Below, one piece after another: positions 56,593-64,000 of a stretch of 64,000 nucleotides of DNA; within the stretch, counting starts at the first letter, position 1, and each line of letters begins with the position of its first letter. The translations under genes and the position numbers were made by a program. Under the pieces are notes generated by a model. It saw nothing but the letters and a program-made list of their open reading frames with translations, was not told the origin of the DNA and ran no database searches. This DNA comes from Pseudomonas japonica (GTDB taxonomy: Bacteria > Pseudomonadota > Gammaproteobacteria > Pseudomonadales > Pseudomonadaceae), in NCBI RefSeq assembly GCF_013522925.1, contig NZ_JAAMQU010000002.1:310001-374000 (forward strand), in the 5' to 3' direction.

Positions 56593-56793
56593 TCGCTCCG
56601 CAAGCCCGGCCCTCGCTAAGGAAGGAGGGCAGGGCTACCGCTCTTTAAATGCTGGTTGACATCTTAAGCCTGCTCATCGCAAGCTCTTTGCATGATAACT
56701 GTCATCCAAGCGTTGTGGAGAGCCCTTCATGTCCCTGTCTGAAACCTGCAACCGTGCACTGCACCTTATCCGCTTGCACCGTGGAGGCCGCCC

Positions 56794-58065
56794 ATGAACG
56801 CGCCTCGCATTGTGGTAACCGGCTTGGGCGCGGTGTCGCCCCTGGGTGTTGGCGTAGCGGCCAACTGGGCTCGTTTGATCGCTGGGGAGTCGGGTATCCG
56901 GGCGCTTGATCCCGCGACGGTGGAAGGGCTGTCCGTGGCGGTAGCGGGGCGTATACCTTCGCGGGATGAAGACCCAACCGCCGGCTTCGATCCCGAAGCC
57001 GTGGTAAGCGGCAAGGATCAGAAGAAAATGGCGCCGTTCATTGTGTATGCCCTGGCCGCTGCCGAAGAGGCCTTGAAGCAGGCGGGGTGGGCACCGTCGG
57101 ATGATGAGGCTAGGGCCCGCACCGCGACGGTGATCGGCTCAGGCATTGGCGGGTTCGGTACCATTGCCGAAGCAGTGCGCACTACGGATGAGCGCGGCCC
57201 TCGGCGGCTGTCTCCGTTTACGATTCCGTCGTTCCTGGTCAACCTGGCCGCGGGCAACGTCTCGATCCGCTATGGCTTCCGTGGGCCGTTGGGCGCCCCT
57301 GTAACGGCGTGCGCGGCGGGTGTTCAAGCCATAGGGGATGCTGCGCGGATGATTCGCGCCGGCGAAGCTGATATCGCGCTATGCGGCGGAACGGAGGCGG
57401 CCATCGATCGCGTAAGCCTGGCCGGCTTTGCTGCCGCGCGGGCGGTGTCACCCAATGCCGTAGCCGCCGAGGCCTCCCGCCCCTTCGATAAAGACAGGGA
57501 CGGCTTCGTGATGGGGGAGGGTGCAGGGCTGCTGGTGATTGAAACGCTCGAGCATGCTCAGGCCCGCGGCGCGGTACCGCTGGCAGAACTGGTGGGGTAT
57601 GGCACCTCGGCGGATGCCTACCATCTCACCGCCGCGCCGGACGACGGCAACGGCGCGCAGCGTGCGATGCAGGCGGCGTTGGCCCAGGCAGGCATTGAAC
57701 CCCGGCAGGTTGGGCATATCAACGCGCACGCTACCTCCACGCCGGTCGGCGACCGGGCCGAGTTGCAAGCCGTGCGGGCCGTGTTCGGGGATGCGCCGGA
57801 GCTGACCATCTCGGCCACGAAATCGGCTACGGGCCATTTGCTCGGCGCTGCGGGTGGCCTGGAGGCTATCTTCACTGTGCTTGCGCTGAGAGATCAGCTT
57901 GCGCCGCCCACGCTCAATTACCGTGCGGCGGATGAGGCCGTCGGTGCGCTCACGATAGCGGGGCCGAACGAACCTACACCCCTGTCCACGAGCTATGCCT
58001 TGTCCAATGGGTTCGGCTTCGGTGGCGTGAACGCGAGCGTTATCTTCCGCCGTTGGGTGGATTAG
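56794..58065 (+). CDS. Beta-ketoacyl-ACP synthase, FabF-like paralogue
   Basis: A 423-residue condensing enzyme. The Cys-His-Lys-His set is intact: TACAAGVQA (nucleophile Cys), NAHATSTPVGD, KSATGHLLGAAGG, and the C-terminal FGFGGVNAS. It would extend acyl-ACP in fatty acid synthesis. No acpP, fabG or fabD lies beside it, so it is a stand-alone paralogue and may serve a special lipid or supplement FabF/FabB. The ATG at 56794 has GTGGAGGCC ahead. Downstream lies the unusual DnaA-box-rich gap. Confidence 0.9.
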   Translation: MNAPRIVVTGLGAVSPLGVGVAANWARLIAGESGIRALDPATVEGLSVAVAGRIPSRDEDPTAGFDPEAVVSGKDQKKMAPFIVYALAAAEEALKQAGWAPSDDEARARTATVIGSGIGGFGTIAEAVRTTDERGPRRLSPFTIPSFLVNLAAGNVSIRYGFRGPLGAPVTACAAGVQAIGDAARMIRAGEADIALCGGTEAAIDRVSLAGFAAARAVSPNAVAAEASRPFDKDRDGFVMGEGAGLLVIETLEHAQARGAVPLAELVGYGTSADAYHLTAAPDDGNGAQRAMQAALAQAGIEPRQVGHINAHATSTPVGDRAELQAVRAVFGDAPELTISATKSATGHLLGAAGGLEAIFTVLALRDQLAPPTLNYRAADEAVGALTIAGPNEPTPLSTSYALSNGFGFGGVNASVIFRRWVD

Positions 58066-58087
58066 CACTATCGAGCTGTTCAGTTTT

Positions 58088-58451
58088 TGATCAGTTGCCG
58101 CAAACCCGCGCCAGCCGTGGGTTTGCGAGGTGTTCCCCCAGCTTATGCACAGCGCCATGCAAGTTTTAAAGGGATAAGTGCTGTATTTACAATCACATAG
58201 GGAAAACGCTGTATAACTCATAAACAGCAGGTCGGGCTGATCAAAAATTGATCATGTCGCCGCAGGCCCTGCCACCCGTGGCTTCCAGGGGGTTGTGCAA
58301 CGGTTATCCACACAAGCGTCCCCGTGCTTTGTGCACAACCCCTAGGCAGTTGATCGGAAACTGCTCAATGCCTGCAAAGCCACGAGCACCGCGGCCTCCA
58401 GCGCTTACCCCCCAGCTTGTCCACACGTTCACACAAGGTTTTGTTGGATAA
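58088..58451. promoter_or_regulatory. Cluster of DnaA-box-like 9-mers with GATC palindromes, origin-like
   Basis: This 387-base gap between the FabF paralogue and a TetR gene holds four 9-mers fitting TT(A/G)TNCACA: TTATGCACA (58143-58151), TTATCCACA (58304-58312), TTGTGCACA (58329-58337, in a palindrome) and TTGTCCACA (58417-58425). Weaker matches are at 58293-58301 and, reversed, at 58443-58451. TGATCA occurs at 58088, 58238 and 58249; the last two form TGATCA-AAAAT-TGATCA. CGCAAACCC/GGGTTTGCG at about 58.10-58.13 kb is an inverted repeat. An AT-rich tract runs from 58.16 to 58.23 kb. These are hallmarks of DnaA-binding loci. The chromosomal oriC in Pseudomonas lies near dnaA, not seen here, so a titration or reactivation site is the more likely role. 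Confidence 0.55.
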
Positions 58452-58452
58452 C

Positions 58453-59016
58453 CTACGCTTGGGTATAGCTGGCCTTGAGCGAGCGTTTGGTGTCTTCCAG
58501 TATGCGCGTGGAAAGCGCCGGGTCTTTTACGCTCCGCGCGAGCACCAGGGCACCAACCAGTGACGACCACAGCACTGTTGCACGGGCCTCGGCGTCTTCG
58601 CCTTGTAGCAGTTTGGCAATCAGGGCCAGCCGGCCCTCGATGGCCTCATCCACGATTTCGCTGGGCTCTCCGCGCTGGCCCAGCTCTGCAGCCAGCGTAG
58701 GGAAGGGACAGCCGCGTTCCGGGTGGTCCCGGTGGCCTTCGCTCAGGTAGCGGTCGATCAGGGCTTCGAGAGGGGTAGGATTAGCCGCAGCTTCGGCAAC
58801 CACTGTGTCCATTTCCGCAGTGGCTTCTCGCAGTACGGTTTCCACCAATGCCTGCTTGGATGCAAAGTGTGCGTAAAAGCCGCCGTGGGTGAGCCCCAGC
58901 GCCTTCATGAGGGGCTGCAGGCCGGTAGCGGCAATGCCATCGCGGCGAAAGCGCGCGCTGGCTTCCCGCAGGATGCGCTGATAGGTTTGTGCCTTGTGGT
59001 CCTGGGAATATCGCAT
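58453..59016 (-). CDS. TetR/AcrR family transcriptional regulator
   Basis: A 187-residue repressor-type protein. The N-terminal helix-turn-helix domain is clear (RILREASARFRRDGIAATGLQPLMKALGLTHGGFYAHFASKQAL). The C-terminal ligand-binding part contains HPERGCPFPTLAAELGQ with a Cys, typical of the TetR_C subgroup near NemR/AcrR relatives. The target and ligand are not known. The ATG at 59016 is favoured; an in-frame start at 59058 adds 14 residues without family likeness. Its stop lies at the edge of the DnaA-box-rich gap. Confidence 0.9.
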   Translation of the reverse strand: MRYSQDHKAQTYQRILREASARFRRDGIAATGLQPLMKALGLTHGGFYAHFASKQALVETVLREATAEMDTVVAEAAANPTPLEALIDRYLSEGHRDHPERGCPFPTLAAELGQRGEPSEIVDEAIEGRLALIAKLLQGEDAEARATVLWSSLVGALVLARSVKDPALSTRILEDTKRSLKASYTQA

Positions 59017-59074
59017 AAGGGCTCCAGGGTGATGAAATGTTATGCGACATTCTATCACCCTGAGCGGCTATGGC

Positions 59075-59242
59075 TTAGCGATCACGCGCCTCTTTCGCGT
59101 CCATTTCCGCATTCCGCTCATGCACGCGCTTGAGCTGCGCTTCGCTCAAGGGCAGCTTTTGTGCGCTTTGGCGCAATACCATCAAGCCACCGACCACAGA
59201 GCCGATAGCCACCAACAGGATCAACCACGCATACCAGGGCAT
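59075..59242 (-). CDS. Small membrane protein, DUF2897-like
   Basis: A 55-residue protein with one N-terminal membrane helix ([23 protein letters not shown]) and a charged cytoplasmic tail ([16 protein letters not shown]). It matches the small DUF2897 family of pseudomonads, with no known function. The ATG at 59242 is preceded by GGAGGCTCTT read on its strand. It is divergent from pyrF and follows the TetR gene's promoter region. Confidence 0.8.
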   Translation of the reverse strand: MPWYAWLILLVAIGSVVGGLMVLRQSAQKLPLSEAQLKRVHERNAEMDAKEARDR

Positions 59243-59352
59243 AAGAGCCTCCTTTACCGCTTCGAGTAACGCCGCCTGGCGTTGGTTCCAGTATAGGGCC
59301 CGGGGCGCATGTACTCCCGCCCAAATGCCCTCCCTCGGGGAAGCAAATCCGC

Positions 59353-59358
59353 TACAAT
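59353..59358 (+). promoter_or_regulatory. Candidate -10 element for pyrF
   Basis: TACAAT, 35 bases before the pyrF start, is a good sigma-70 -10 hexamer. The -35 is weak. Confidence 0.5.
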
Positions 59359-59393
59359 GCGCGCCGTTTTCCAGTTTGCCGCCGAGAGCCCAC

Positions 59394-60095
59394 ATGCCTG
59401 CCTGCCAGTCGCCCGTTATTGTCGCTTTGGACTTTTCCACCCGCGAAGCCGCCTTGGCGCTTGCGGATCGCCTGGACCCTGCCCTGTGCCGGGTTAAAGT
59501 GGGCAAGGAACTGTTCACCAGCAGCGCGGCAGGCATTGTGGAAGCGCTGAACGATCGTGGCTTCGAAGTGTTCCTGGACCTTAAATTCCATGACATCCCC
59601 AACACTACGGCCATGGCGGTGAAAGCGGCTGCCGAGATGGGCGTGTGGATGGTGAACGTACACTGCTCGGGCGGCCTGCGCATGATGAGCGCCTGCCGTG
59701 AAGTGCTGGAGCAAAAAGGCGGGCACAAGCCGCTGCTGATTGGCGTGACCGTGCTCACCAGCATGGAGCGCGAAGATCTCGCCGGCATCGGCCTGGATGT
59801 AGACCCGCAAGAGCAGGTGCTGCGTTTGGCTGCCTTGGCTGAGAAAGCCGGGATGGATGGCCTGGTGTGCTCCGCCCTGGAGGCGCCGGCGCTCAAGGCC
59901 GCGCACCCGAGCCTGCAACTGGTTACCCCCGGCATCCGGCCCGCCGGCAGCGCCCAGGATGACCAGCGTCGCATCCTCACCCCACGCCAGGCGCTGGATG
60001 CCGGCTCCGATTACCTGGTAATCGGCCGCCCGATCAGCCAGGCGGCGGACCCGGCCGAGGCCTTGGCGCGGGTGGTGGCTGAGCTCAACGGCTGA
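59394..60095 (+). CDS. pyrF: Orotidine 5'-phosphate decarboxylase
   Basis: PyrF makes UMP from OMP, the last step of pyrimidine synthesis. The 233 residues show the (beta/alpha)8 pattern with [14 protein letters not shown], the catalytic Asp/Lys set in [14 protein letters not shown], and the phosphate-binding TPGIRP and [12 protein letters not shown]. The ATG at 59394 fits; the open frame is longer upstream but that part overlaps the divergent small gene. It is a single-gene unit with its own promoter candidate. Clear by sequence. Confidence 0.97.
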   Translation: MPACQSPVIVALDFSTREAALALADRLDPALCRVKVGKELFTSSAAGIVEALNDRGFEVFLDLKFHDIPNTTAMAVKAAAEMGVWMVNVHCSGGLRMMSACREVLEQKGGHKPLLIGVTVLTSMEREDLAGIGLDVDPQEQVLRLAALAEKAGMDGLVCSALEAPALKAAHPSLQLVTPGIRPAGSAQDDQRRILTPRQALDAGSDYLVIGRPISQAADPAEALARVVAELNG

Positions 60096-60146
60096 TCGGT
60101 CCAGCCATTCCCGCTGATCTGAGCCCCTAAAGGTCGGCGTGGCGGC

Positions 60147-60911
60147 TCACGCCTGCGGCGGTTGCCCATTCGATGCATGCAGCCCGCCGTCCACGGGCAG
60201 GTTTACGCCGTTCACGAACCGGGCGTCATCGCTGGCGAGGAAGGCAATCACGTCGGCGATTTCCTGAGGCTCGGCGGCGCGGCCCATGGGGATGCGTTCT
60301 TCGAACTTGGCCATCAGCGCCTCGTCGTTCTTCATCTCTGCCGTGAGGTCGCTCCAGGTGAGCGCGGGGCACACGGCGTTCACACGTACGCCCTGGCGGC
60401 CATATTCCAGCGCTAGCGAGCGGGTGAAGTTGCTGACCGCGCCCTTGGCCGCGTTGTAGAAGCTCATGCCCCAGTCCCCGCCTAGGCCGGATACCGAAGA
60501 CAGGTTGATGATCGAGCCTTTGCTCTCGATCAGATGAGGCATTGCCGCGCGGCAGCCGTAGAACACCCCGTTCACGTCGATGCTCATCACGTTGTGCCAG
60601 TCTTCCATCGGCGTTTCGGTAAGCGAGCCGGTAGGCGCAACCCCGGCATTGTTCACCAGCACGTCCAGCTTGCCGAAGCGCTCGATCGTCTGGTTGATAA
60701 CGTCCTGCACGGCTTCCCAGGACGATACGTCCGCTGGCACTACCAGGGTTTTATCTTCCGGCAGCAGCGCCGCGATGCGCTCGAGTTTGGACTTGTCCCG
60801 GCCCACCAGCGTTACCAGCGCGCCCTCCGCACCGAACCGCTGCGCGGTGGCCGCCCCGATGCCAGAGCCAGCGCCTGTAACGATTACAACCTTGTCGACA
60901 AACCTGAACAT
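60147..60911 (-). CDS. Short-chain dehydrogenase/reductase
   Basis: A 254-residue classical SDR. VIVTGAGSGIGAATAQRF binds the cofactor, LVNNAGVAPTG is the NNAG motif, and the active site is SSVSGLGGDWGMSFYNAAKGA (Ser, Tyr-x3-Lys). The C-terminal ARFVNGVNLPVDGGLHA is typical. It is often annotated as a glucose 1-dehydrogenase or 3-oxoacyl-ACP reductase; the sequence does not decide the substrate. It stands convergent to pyrF and downstream of benE on the same strand, 77 bases apart. Confidence 0.88.
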   Translation of the reverse strand: MFRFVDKVVIVTGAGSGIGAATAQRFGAEGALVTLVGRDKSKLERIAALLPEDKTLVVPADVSSWEAVQDVINQTIERFGKLDVLVNNAGVAPTGSLTETPMEDWHNVMSIDVNGVFYGCRAAMPHLIESKGSIINLSSVSGLGGDWGMSFYNAAKGAVSNFTRSLALEYGRQGVRVNAVCPALTWSDLTAEMKNDEALMAKFEERIPMGRAAEPQEIADVIAFLASDDARFVNGVNLPVDGGLHASNGQPPQA

Positions 60912-60988
60912 GCCCAGCTCCTGAAAAATGAATGGCTCATTTTCTGAGAGCGCCGCAAGAGCAGGGTTCCGCCTTTATGCTGCCCGGC

Positions 60989-62185
60989 TCAGGCTGCGCG
61001 CCGGTTGGCATTCAGAATCAGCAAGGTAACCACGCCGGCGACAATGCCCCAGAAGGCCGAGCCGATGGAGAACAGCGTCATTCCCGAGGCAGTGACCATG
61101 AAGGTGATCAGTGCCGCTTCCCGCTCGCGGGGCTCGGCCATGGCCTGGGTAAGGCCGTTGACGATGGAGCCGAACAGCGCCAGCGCGGCGATGGAGAGCA
61201 CCAGCTCACGCGGGAAGGCCGCGAACAGCGCGGCCAGTGTGGCGCCGAACGTGCCGGCCGCGCCATAGAACACGCCGCACCACACCGCCGCCGTGTAGCG
61301 CTTCGCCGGGTTTTCATGGGCTTGTGGCCCGGTGCAGATTGCGGCGCTGATGGCCGCCAGGTTGATGCCATGGGAGCCGAAAGGCGCCAGTAGCAGCGAG
61401 GCGATGCCGGTGACTGTGATCAGCGGGGAGGCGGGCACCTGATAGCCGTCGGCCCGCAGCACGGCCATGCCTGGCATGTTCTGCGAGGTCATGCACACCA
61501 CGAACAGCGGTATGGCGATGCTGATGGTGGCGCCAAGTGAGAACGCCGGCGTGGTCCACACGGGCACAGCAAGCTGCAAGCTTACGCCGCTGAAGTTCAG
61601 CAACCCCAGCCCCGCCGCAAGCGCCAGGCCAACCAGCAAGGCCACCAGCACGGCGTAACGGGGCGAGGCGCGCTTGCACACCAGGTAGGCGAAGAACATA
61701 CCCAGCACCAACAGCGTTTGGTGCTGAGCAGCGATAAAGATCTCGCTACCAATGCGGAACAGAATGCCGGCCAGCAGCGCAGCAGCCAGCGAACCCGGTA
61801 ACCGCCGCACCAGCCGTTCGAAAGTGCCGGTTACGCCGCACACCGTCACCAGTGCCGCGCAGGTGAGATAGGCGCCGATCGCTTCGGGGTAGCTCACGTC
61901 GCCCAGGCTGGTGATCAGCAAAGCCGCGCCGGGCGTGGACCAGGCCACGGTGATTGGCGTGCGGTAGCGCAATGACAAGCCGATGCTGCACAGCGCCATG
62001 CCGATGGACAGCGCCCAGATCCACGACGCGATCTGCCCCGCGCTCAAACCGGCAGCCTGGCCGGCCTGGTACATGAGGATGAGGGAGCTGGTGTAGCCGG
62101 TCATCATCGCAATGAAGCCTGCCACTACGGCGGATACAGAGGTGTCGGCAAGCGGTCGGAGGCGGGGAGGGGCTGCGCTGAGCAT
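60989..62185 (-). CDS. benE: Benzoate/H+ symporter family protein BenE
   Basis: A 398-residue permease with 11-12 membrane helices and the BenE pattern (SAVVAGFIAMMTGYTSSL near the N-terminus, TPGAALL, PFGSHGINLAAISAAICTGPQAHE). BenE proteins are linked to benzoate uptake. No benzoate catabolic genes lie nearby, so the substrate is uncertain. The start at 62185 is used; a clear ribosome site is not obvious. It precedes the SDR gene on the same strand. A REP element separates it from folE. Confidence 0.9.
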   Translation of the reverse strand: MLSAAPPRLRPLADTSVSAVVAGFIAMMTGYTSSLILMYQAGQAAGLSAGQIASWIWALSIGMALCSIGLSLRYRTPITVAWSTPGAALLITSLGDVSYPEAIGAYLTCAALVTVCGVTGTFERLVRRLPGSLAAALLAGILFRIGSEIFIAAQHQTLLVLGMFFAYLVCKRASPRYAVLVALLVGLALAAGLGLLNFSGVSLQLAVPVWTTPAFSLGATISIAIPLFVVCMTSQNMPGMAVLRADGYQVPASPLITVTGIASLLLAPFGSHGINLAAISAAICTGPQAHENPAKRYTAAVWCGVFYGAAGTFGATLAALFAAFPRELVLSIAALALFGSIVNGLTQAMAEPREREAALITFMVTASGMTLFSIGSAFWGIVAGVVTLLILNANRRAA

Positions 62186-62293
62186 GGGGCGGATCCTTGC
62201 GTGTGGTGCACGAAGGGTACCGCCGCCTTGCCGGATTCAAGCCGTACAGCGAGGGGAACATTGGGCGATACAGTAGCCAGTTGCGGTTCACCC

Positions 62294-62395
62294 TGTAGGA
62301 AGCTGGCGAAGCTAGCGAATGGGTTTAAAAGTCCATATGCAGGATTAATCGCCTATTCGCGAGCTTCGCCGGACGGCCGGCCCCGCCGCTTCCCA
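62294..62395. repeat. REP-type inverted repeat pair
   Basis: TGTAGGAAGCTGGCGAAGCTAGCGAAT starting at 62294 (truncated listing of the arm) pairs imperfectly with ATTCGCGAGCTTCGCC at 62355-62370, and a second GC-rich part GGCCGGCCCCGCCGCTTCC follows. Same family as the other four elements. It lies between benE and folE. Confidence 0.85.
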
Positions 62396-62420
62396 CAAAG
62401 TTAGGCAGTGGCTCTGATAA

Positions 62421-62966
62421 TTACTTGATCAACCCGAGGAATTCCATGCGGGTGGCGGCGTTGTCGCGGAATTCGCCCAGCATCACCGAGGTGATCATGG
62501 TGGAGTTCTGCTTTTCCACGCCGCGCATCATCATGCACATGTGCTTGGCTTCAACCACCACGGCCACGCCGGCAGCGCCGGTGACCTGCAGGATCGCGTC
62601 GGCGATCTGGCGGCTGAGGTTTTCCTGGATCTGCAGGCGGCGGGCGTACATGTCCACGATGCGCGCCACCTTGGAGAGGCCCAGCACCTTGCCGTTAGGC
62701 AGGTAAGCCACGTGAGCCTTGCCGATGAAGGGCAGCATGTGGTGTTCGCACAGGGAATACAGCTCGATGTCCTTCACCAGCACCATTTCGCTGTTGTCGG
62801 AGCTGAACAAGGCGCCATTGGTGACTTCTTCGAGGGTTTGCTCGTAGCCGCGGCAGAGGTACTGCATGGCCTTGGCGGCCCGCTTGGGCGTGTCCAGCAG
62901 GCCCTCGCGCGAGATGTCCTCGCCGATCTGACCGAGAATGGCGCTGTATTGCTGTTCCAGGGACAT
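62421..62966 (-). CDS. folE: GTP cyclohydrolase I
   Basis: FolE opens GTP to 7,8-dihydroneopterin triphosphate at the start of folate synthesis and also feeds queuosine precursors. The 181 residues have the zinc ligands in [10 protein letters not shown] and the later [11 protein letters not shown], and the GTP-binding [14 protein letters not shown]. The ATG at 62966 ([11 protein letters not shown]) is chosen; an upstream in-frame start at 63017 would add 17 non-family residues. It lies downstream of the Smr gene on the same strand, 90 bases apart. Confidence 0.96.
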   Translation of the reverse strand: MSLEQQYSAILGQIGEDISREGLLDTPKRAAKAMQYLCRGYEQTLEEVTNGALFSSDNSEMVLVKDIELYSLCEHHMLPFIGKAHVAYLPNGKVLGLSKVARIVDMYARRLQIQENLSRQIADAILQVTGAAGVAVVVEAKHMCMMMRGVEKQNSTMITSVMLGEFRDNAATRMEFLGLIK

Positions 62967-63056
62967 GAATTTACCTGTAAGAAAATTTTTTGCAGGCGCG
63001 TAGGGTAAGGCCGCCAATCAGGCGCCGCAAGTCTGCCTTGGGGCGCGCGGGTGCGG

Positions 63057-63614
63057 TTATTCGTCCCGGCCCTCGAGCATGGTGCGCCGCAGCATCACAT
63101 ACACAGCGCCAGTGCCGCCGTGGCGAGGCTGGCACGAGGTGAAGCCCAGTACCTGGGGATGCTGGCGCAACCAGGTGTTCACATGGCTCTTGATCATAGG
63201 CCGCTTGCCGTCCAGCCGCGACGCCTTGCCGTGGGTCACTCGCACACAGCGGATCTCGAGGCGGGTGGCTTCGGCAAGGAATTCCCAGAGGATCTCCCTG
63301 GCCTTCTCTACCTGCATGCCGTGCAGGTCCAGGCTGCCTTCGAAGGCAATCTGGCCGAGCTTGAGCTTGCGCATCTGGCCTTCCTGCACGCCGTCCCGCG
63401 CCCAGTCCAGCGCATCCTCGGGGCCCACGTCGATCACGAACTGATCAGACAGCCCATCCACCACCTTTACGTCCTGGCGTACGGTCGCGGCCTGGCGCAG
63501 GGTTTGCACCCGCTGGCGGTCGGCGCGTGGCTTGCCGGTGTCCGCGCGGTCGTGGCGGATGGGCTTTACCCCCCGCACTTCCGATTGGAACAGGGAAAAA
63601 TCGTCGTCTTGCAT
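63057..63614 (-). CDS. Smr/MutS2 domain protein
   Basis: A 185-residue protein with a C-terminal Smr domain: SLDLHGMQVEKAREIL (the LDLHG motif) and CVRVTHGKASRLDGKRPMIKSHVNTWLRQH (the HGxG-type motif, here HGKA). Smr domains nick or bind DNA or cleave RNA in stalled-ribosome rescue. The free-standing form with an acidic N-terminus (MQDDDFSLFQ) is common in proteobacteria; its function is not settled. The ATG at 63614 has GGAGGCAACG ahead; a TTG 12 bases upstream is less likely. Confidence 0.9.
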   Translation of the reverse strand: MQDDDFSLFQSEVRGVKPIRHDRADTGKPRADRQRVQTLRQAATVRQDVKVVDGLSDQFVIDVGPEDALDWARDGVQEGQMRKLKLGQIAFEGSLDLHGMQVEKAREILWEFLAEATRLEIRCVRVTHGKASRLDGKRPMIKSHVNTWLRQHPQVLGFTSCQPRHGGTGAVYVMLRRTMLEGRDE

Positions 63615-63648
63615 CGTTGCCTCCAAACAGGAGGCCAGTCTACGCGAG

Positions 63649-63972
63649 TCAGTCGTGCTTTTTCATCAGGTGTGGCGCCAGGTTCAGGTCCTGTGTGCGC
63701 CGCATCCGCCGACGGCAGCGCCGCCACACGATGATCCCCAGGTAAAGGAACAGCAGGCCGAACACCACCTGGATAATGGCACCGGTGGTGCTGGTATCGA
63801 GGCCTTCAAGGGCAGGTGGGCGGCCCAGCAGGCTGGCCGCGCCGGCCATGCCCAGCAGGATGCCAAAGGTGGCCAGCAATGCCGCGAAGGTTGCACCCAA
63901 CCGCATCCGCCACCGGTTTGGACCGCGAGGGCGAAGCCGGCGGGCGTCAAAACCGTCGTCGGATAGCTTCAT
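63649..63972 (-). CDS. Small two-helix membrane protein
   Basis: A 107-residue protein. A basic N-terminus (RRLRPRGPNRWRMR) precedes a membrane helix (about 25-48, LGATFAALLATFGILLGMAGAASLL), a short external loop, a second helix (about 63-82, GAIIQVVFGLLFLYLGIIVW), and a very basic tail (RRCRRRMRRTQ). No family is recognised. Start at 63972 with GAGGAACTCCCG upstream. The Smr gene follows after 34 bases on the same strand. Confidence 0.7.
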   Translation of the reverse strand: MKLSDDGFDARRLRPRGPNRWRMRLGATFAALLATFGILLGMAGAASLLGRPPALEGLDTSTTGAIIQVVFGLLFLYLGIIVWRRCRRRMRRTQDLNLAPHLMKKHD

Positions 63973-64000
63973 CGGGAGTTCCTCAGGTGAATATCGGCCC

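Overview
This is chromosomal DNA from a Pseudomonas species, most likely the P. putida group. The call rests on GC-rich coding with Pseudomonas gene content and order: the mnmC/pap/fumC neighbourhood, rbdA, yciK-mupP-ubiG, mtnA-gyrA-serC-pheA-tyrA-cmk-rpsA, then ihfB followed by an O-antigen locus ending in wbpM. Pseudomonas-type REP palindromes are also present. The species is inferred. No rRNA, tRNA, CRISPR array or intact insertion sequence was recognised.

Layout. Positions 1-14.3 kb hold housekeeping and signalling genes: the start of an N-acetylglutaminylglutamine amidotransferase, a GAF-GGDEF-EAL protein, mnmC, a polyphosphate:AMP phosphotransferase, fumC, bolA-like, trhO, a DsbA-like protein, an RbdA-type c-di-GMP enzyme and a TenA-like protein. 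Positions 14.3-19 kb hold yciK-mupP-ubiG and a divergent pair for methylthioadenosine salvage (deaminase and mtnA). Positions 19.3-28.1 kb are the gyrA-serC-pheA-tyrA-cmk-rpsA supraoperon. Here it lacks the hisC-type aminotransferase gene and the aroA half of the tyrA-aroA fusion known from other pseudomonads, and a REP element separates tyrA from cmk.

Positions 28.1-34 kb form an accessory patch: an unknown Cys-rich protein, an AT-rich LTA-synthase-like gene, and a truncated second copy of an MFS transporter whose complete copy lies on the other side. After ihfB-lapA (34.2-34.8 kb) comes the cell-surface region (35.9-54.6 kb): a beta-CASP hydrolase, a WaaP-like kinase, an acetyltransferase, rmlA, glycosyltransferases, wbpL, an ABC export pair (wzm/wzt), an O-acyltransferase, a sugar epimerase, a methyltransferase-glycosyltransferase fusion and wbpM. 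This is an ABC-transporter-type O-antigen locus: WbpM and WbpL would start the chain, the glycosyltransferases extend it, the methyltransferase and acyltransferase decorate or cap it, and Wzm/Wzt export it. The stretch 43.1-51.3 kb is clearly more AT-rich than its flanks and looks like an exchanged cassette.

Positions 54.6-64 kb return to backbone genes: a lactonase, a ComEA-like protein, a FabF paralogue, a TetR regulator, pyrF, an SDR, benE, folE, an Smr protein and small membrane proteins. The most unusual non-coding feature is at about 58.09-58.45 kb: a dense cluster of DnaA-box-like 9-mers, GATC palindromes and an AT-rich tract. It looks like a replication origin or DnaA-titration site, but no dnaA, dnaN or rpmH lies beside it.
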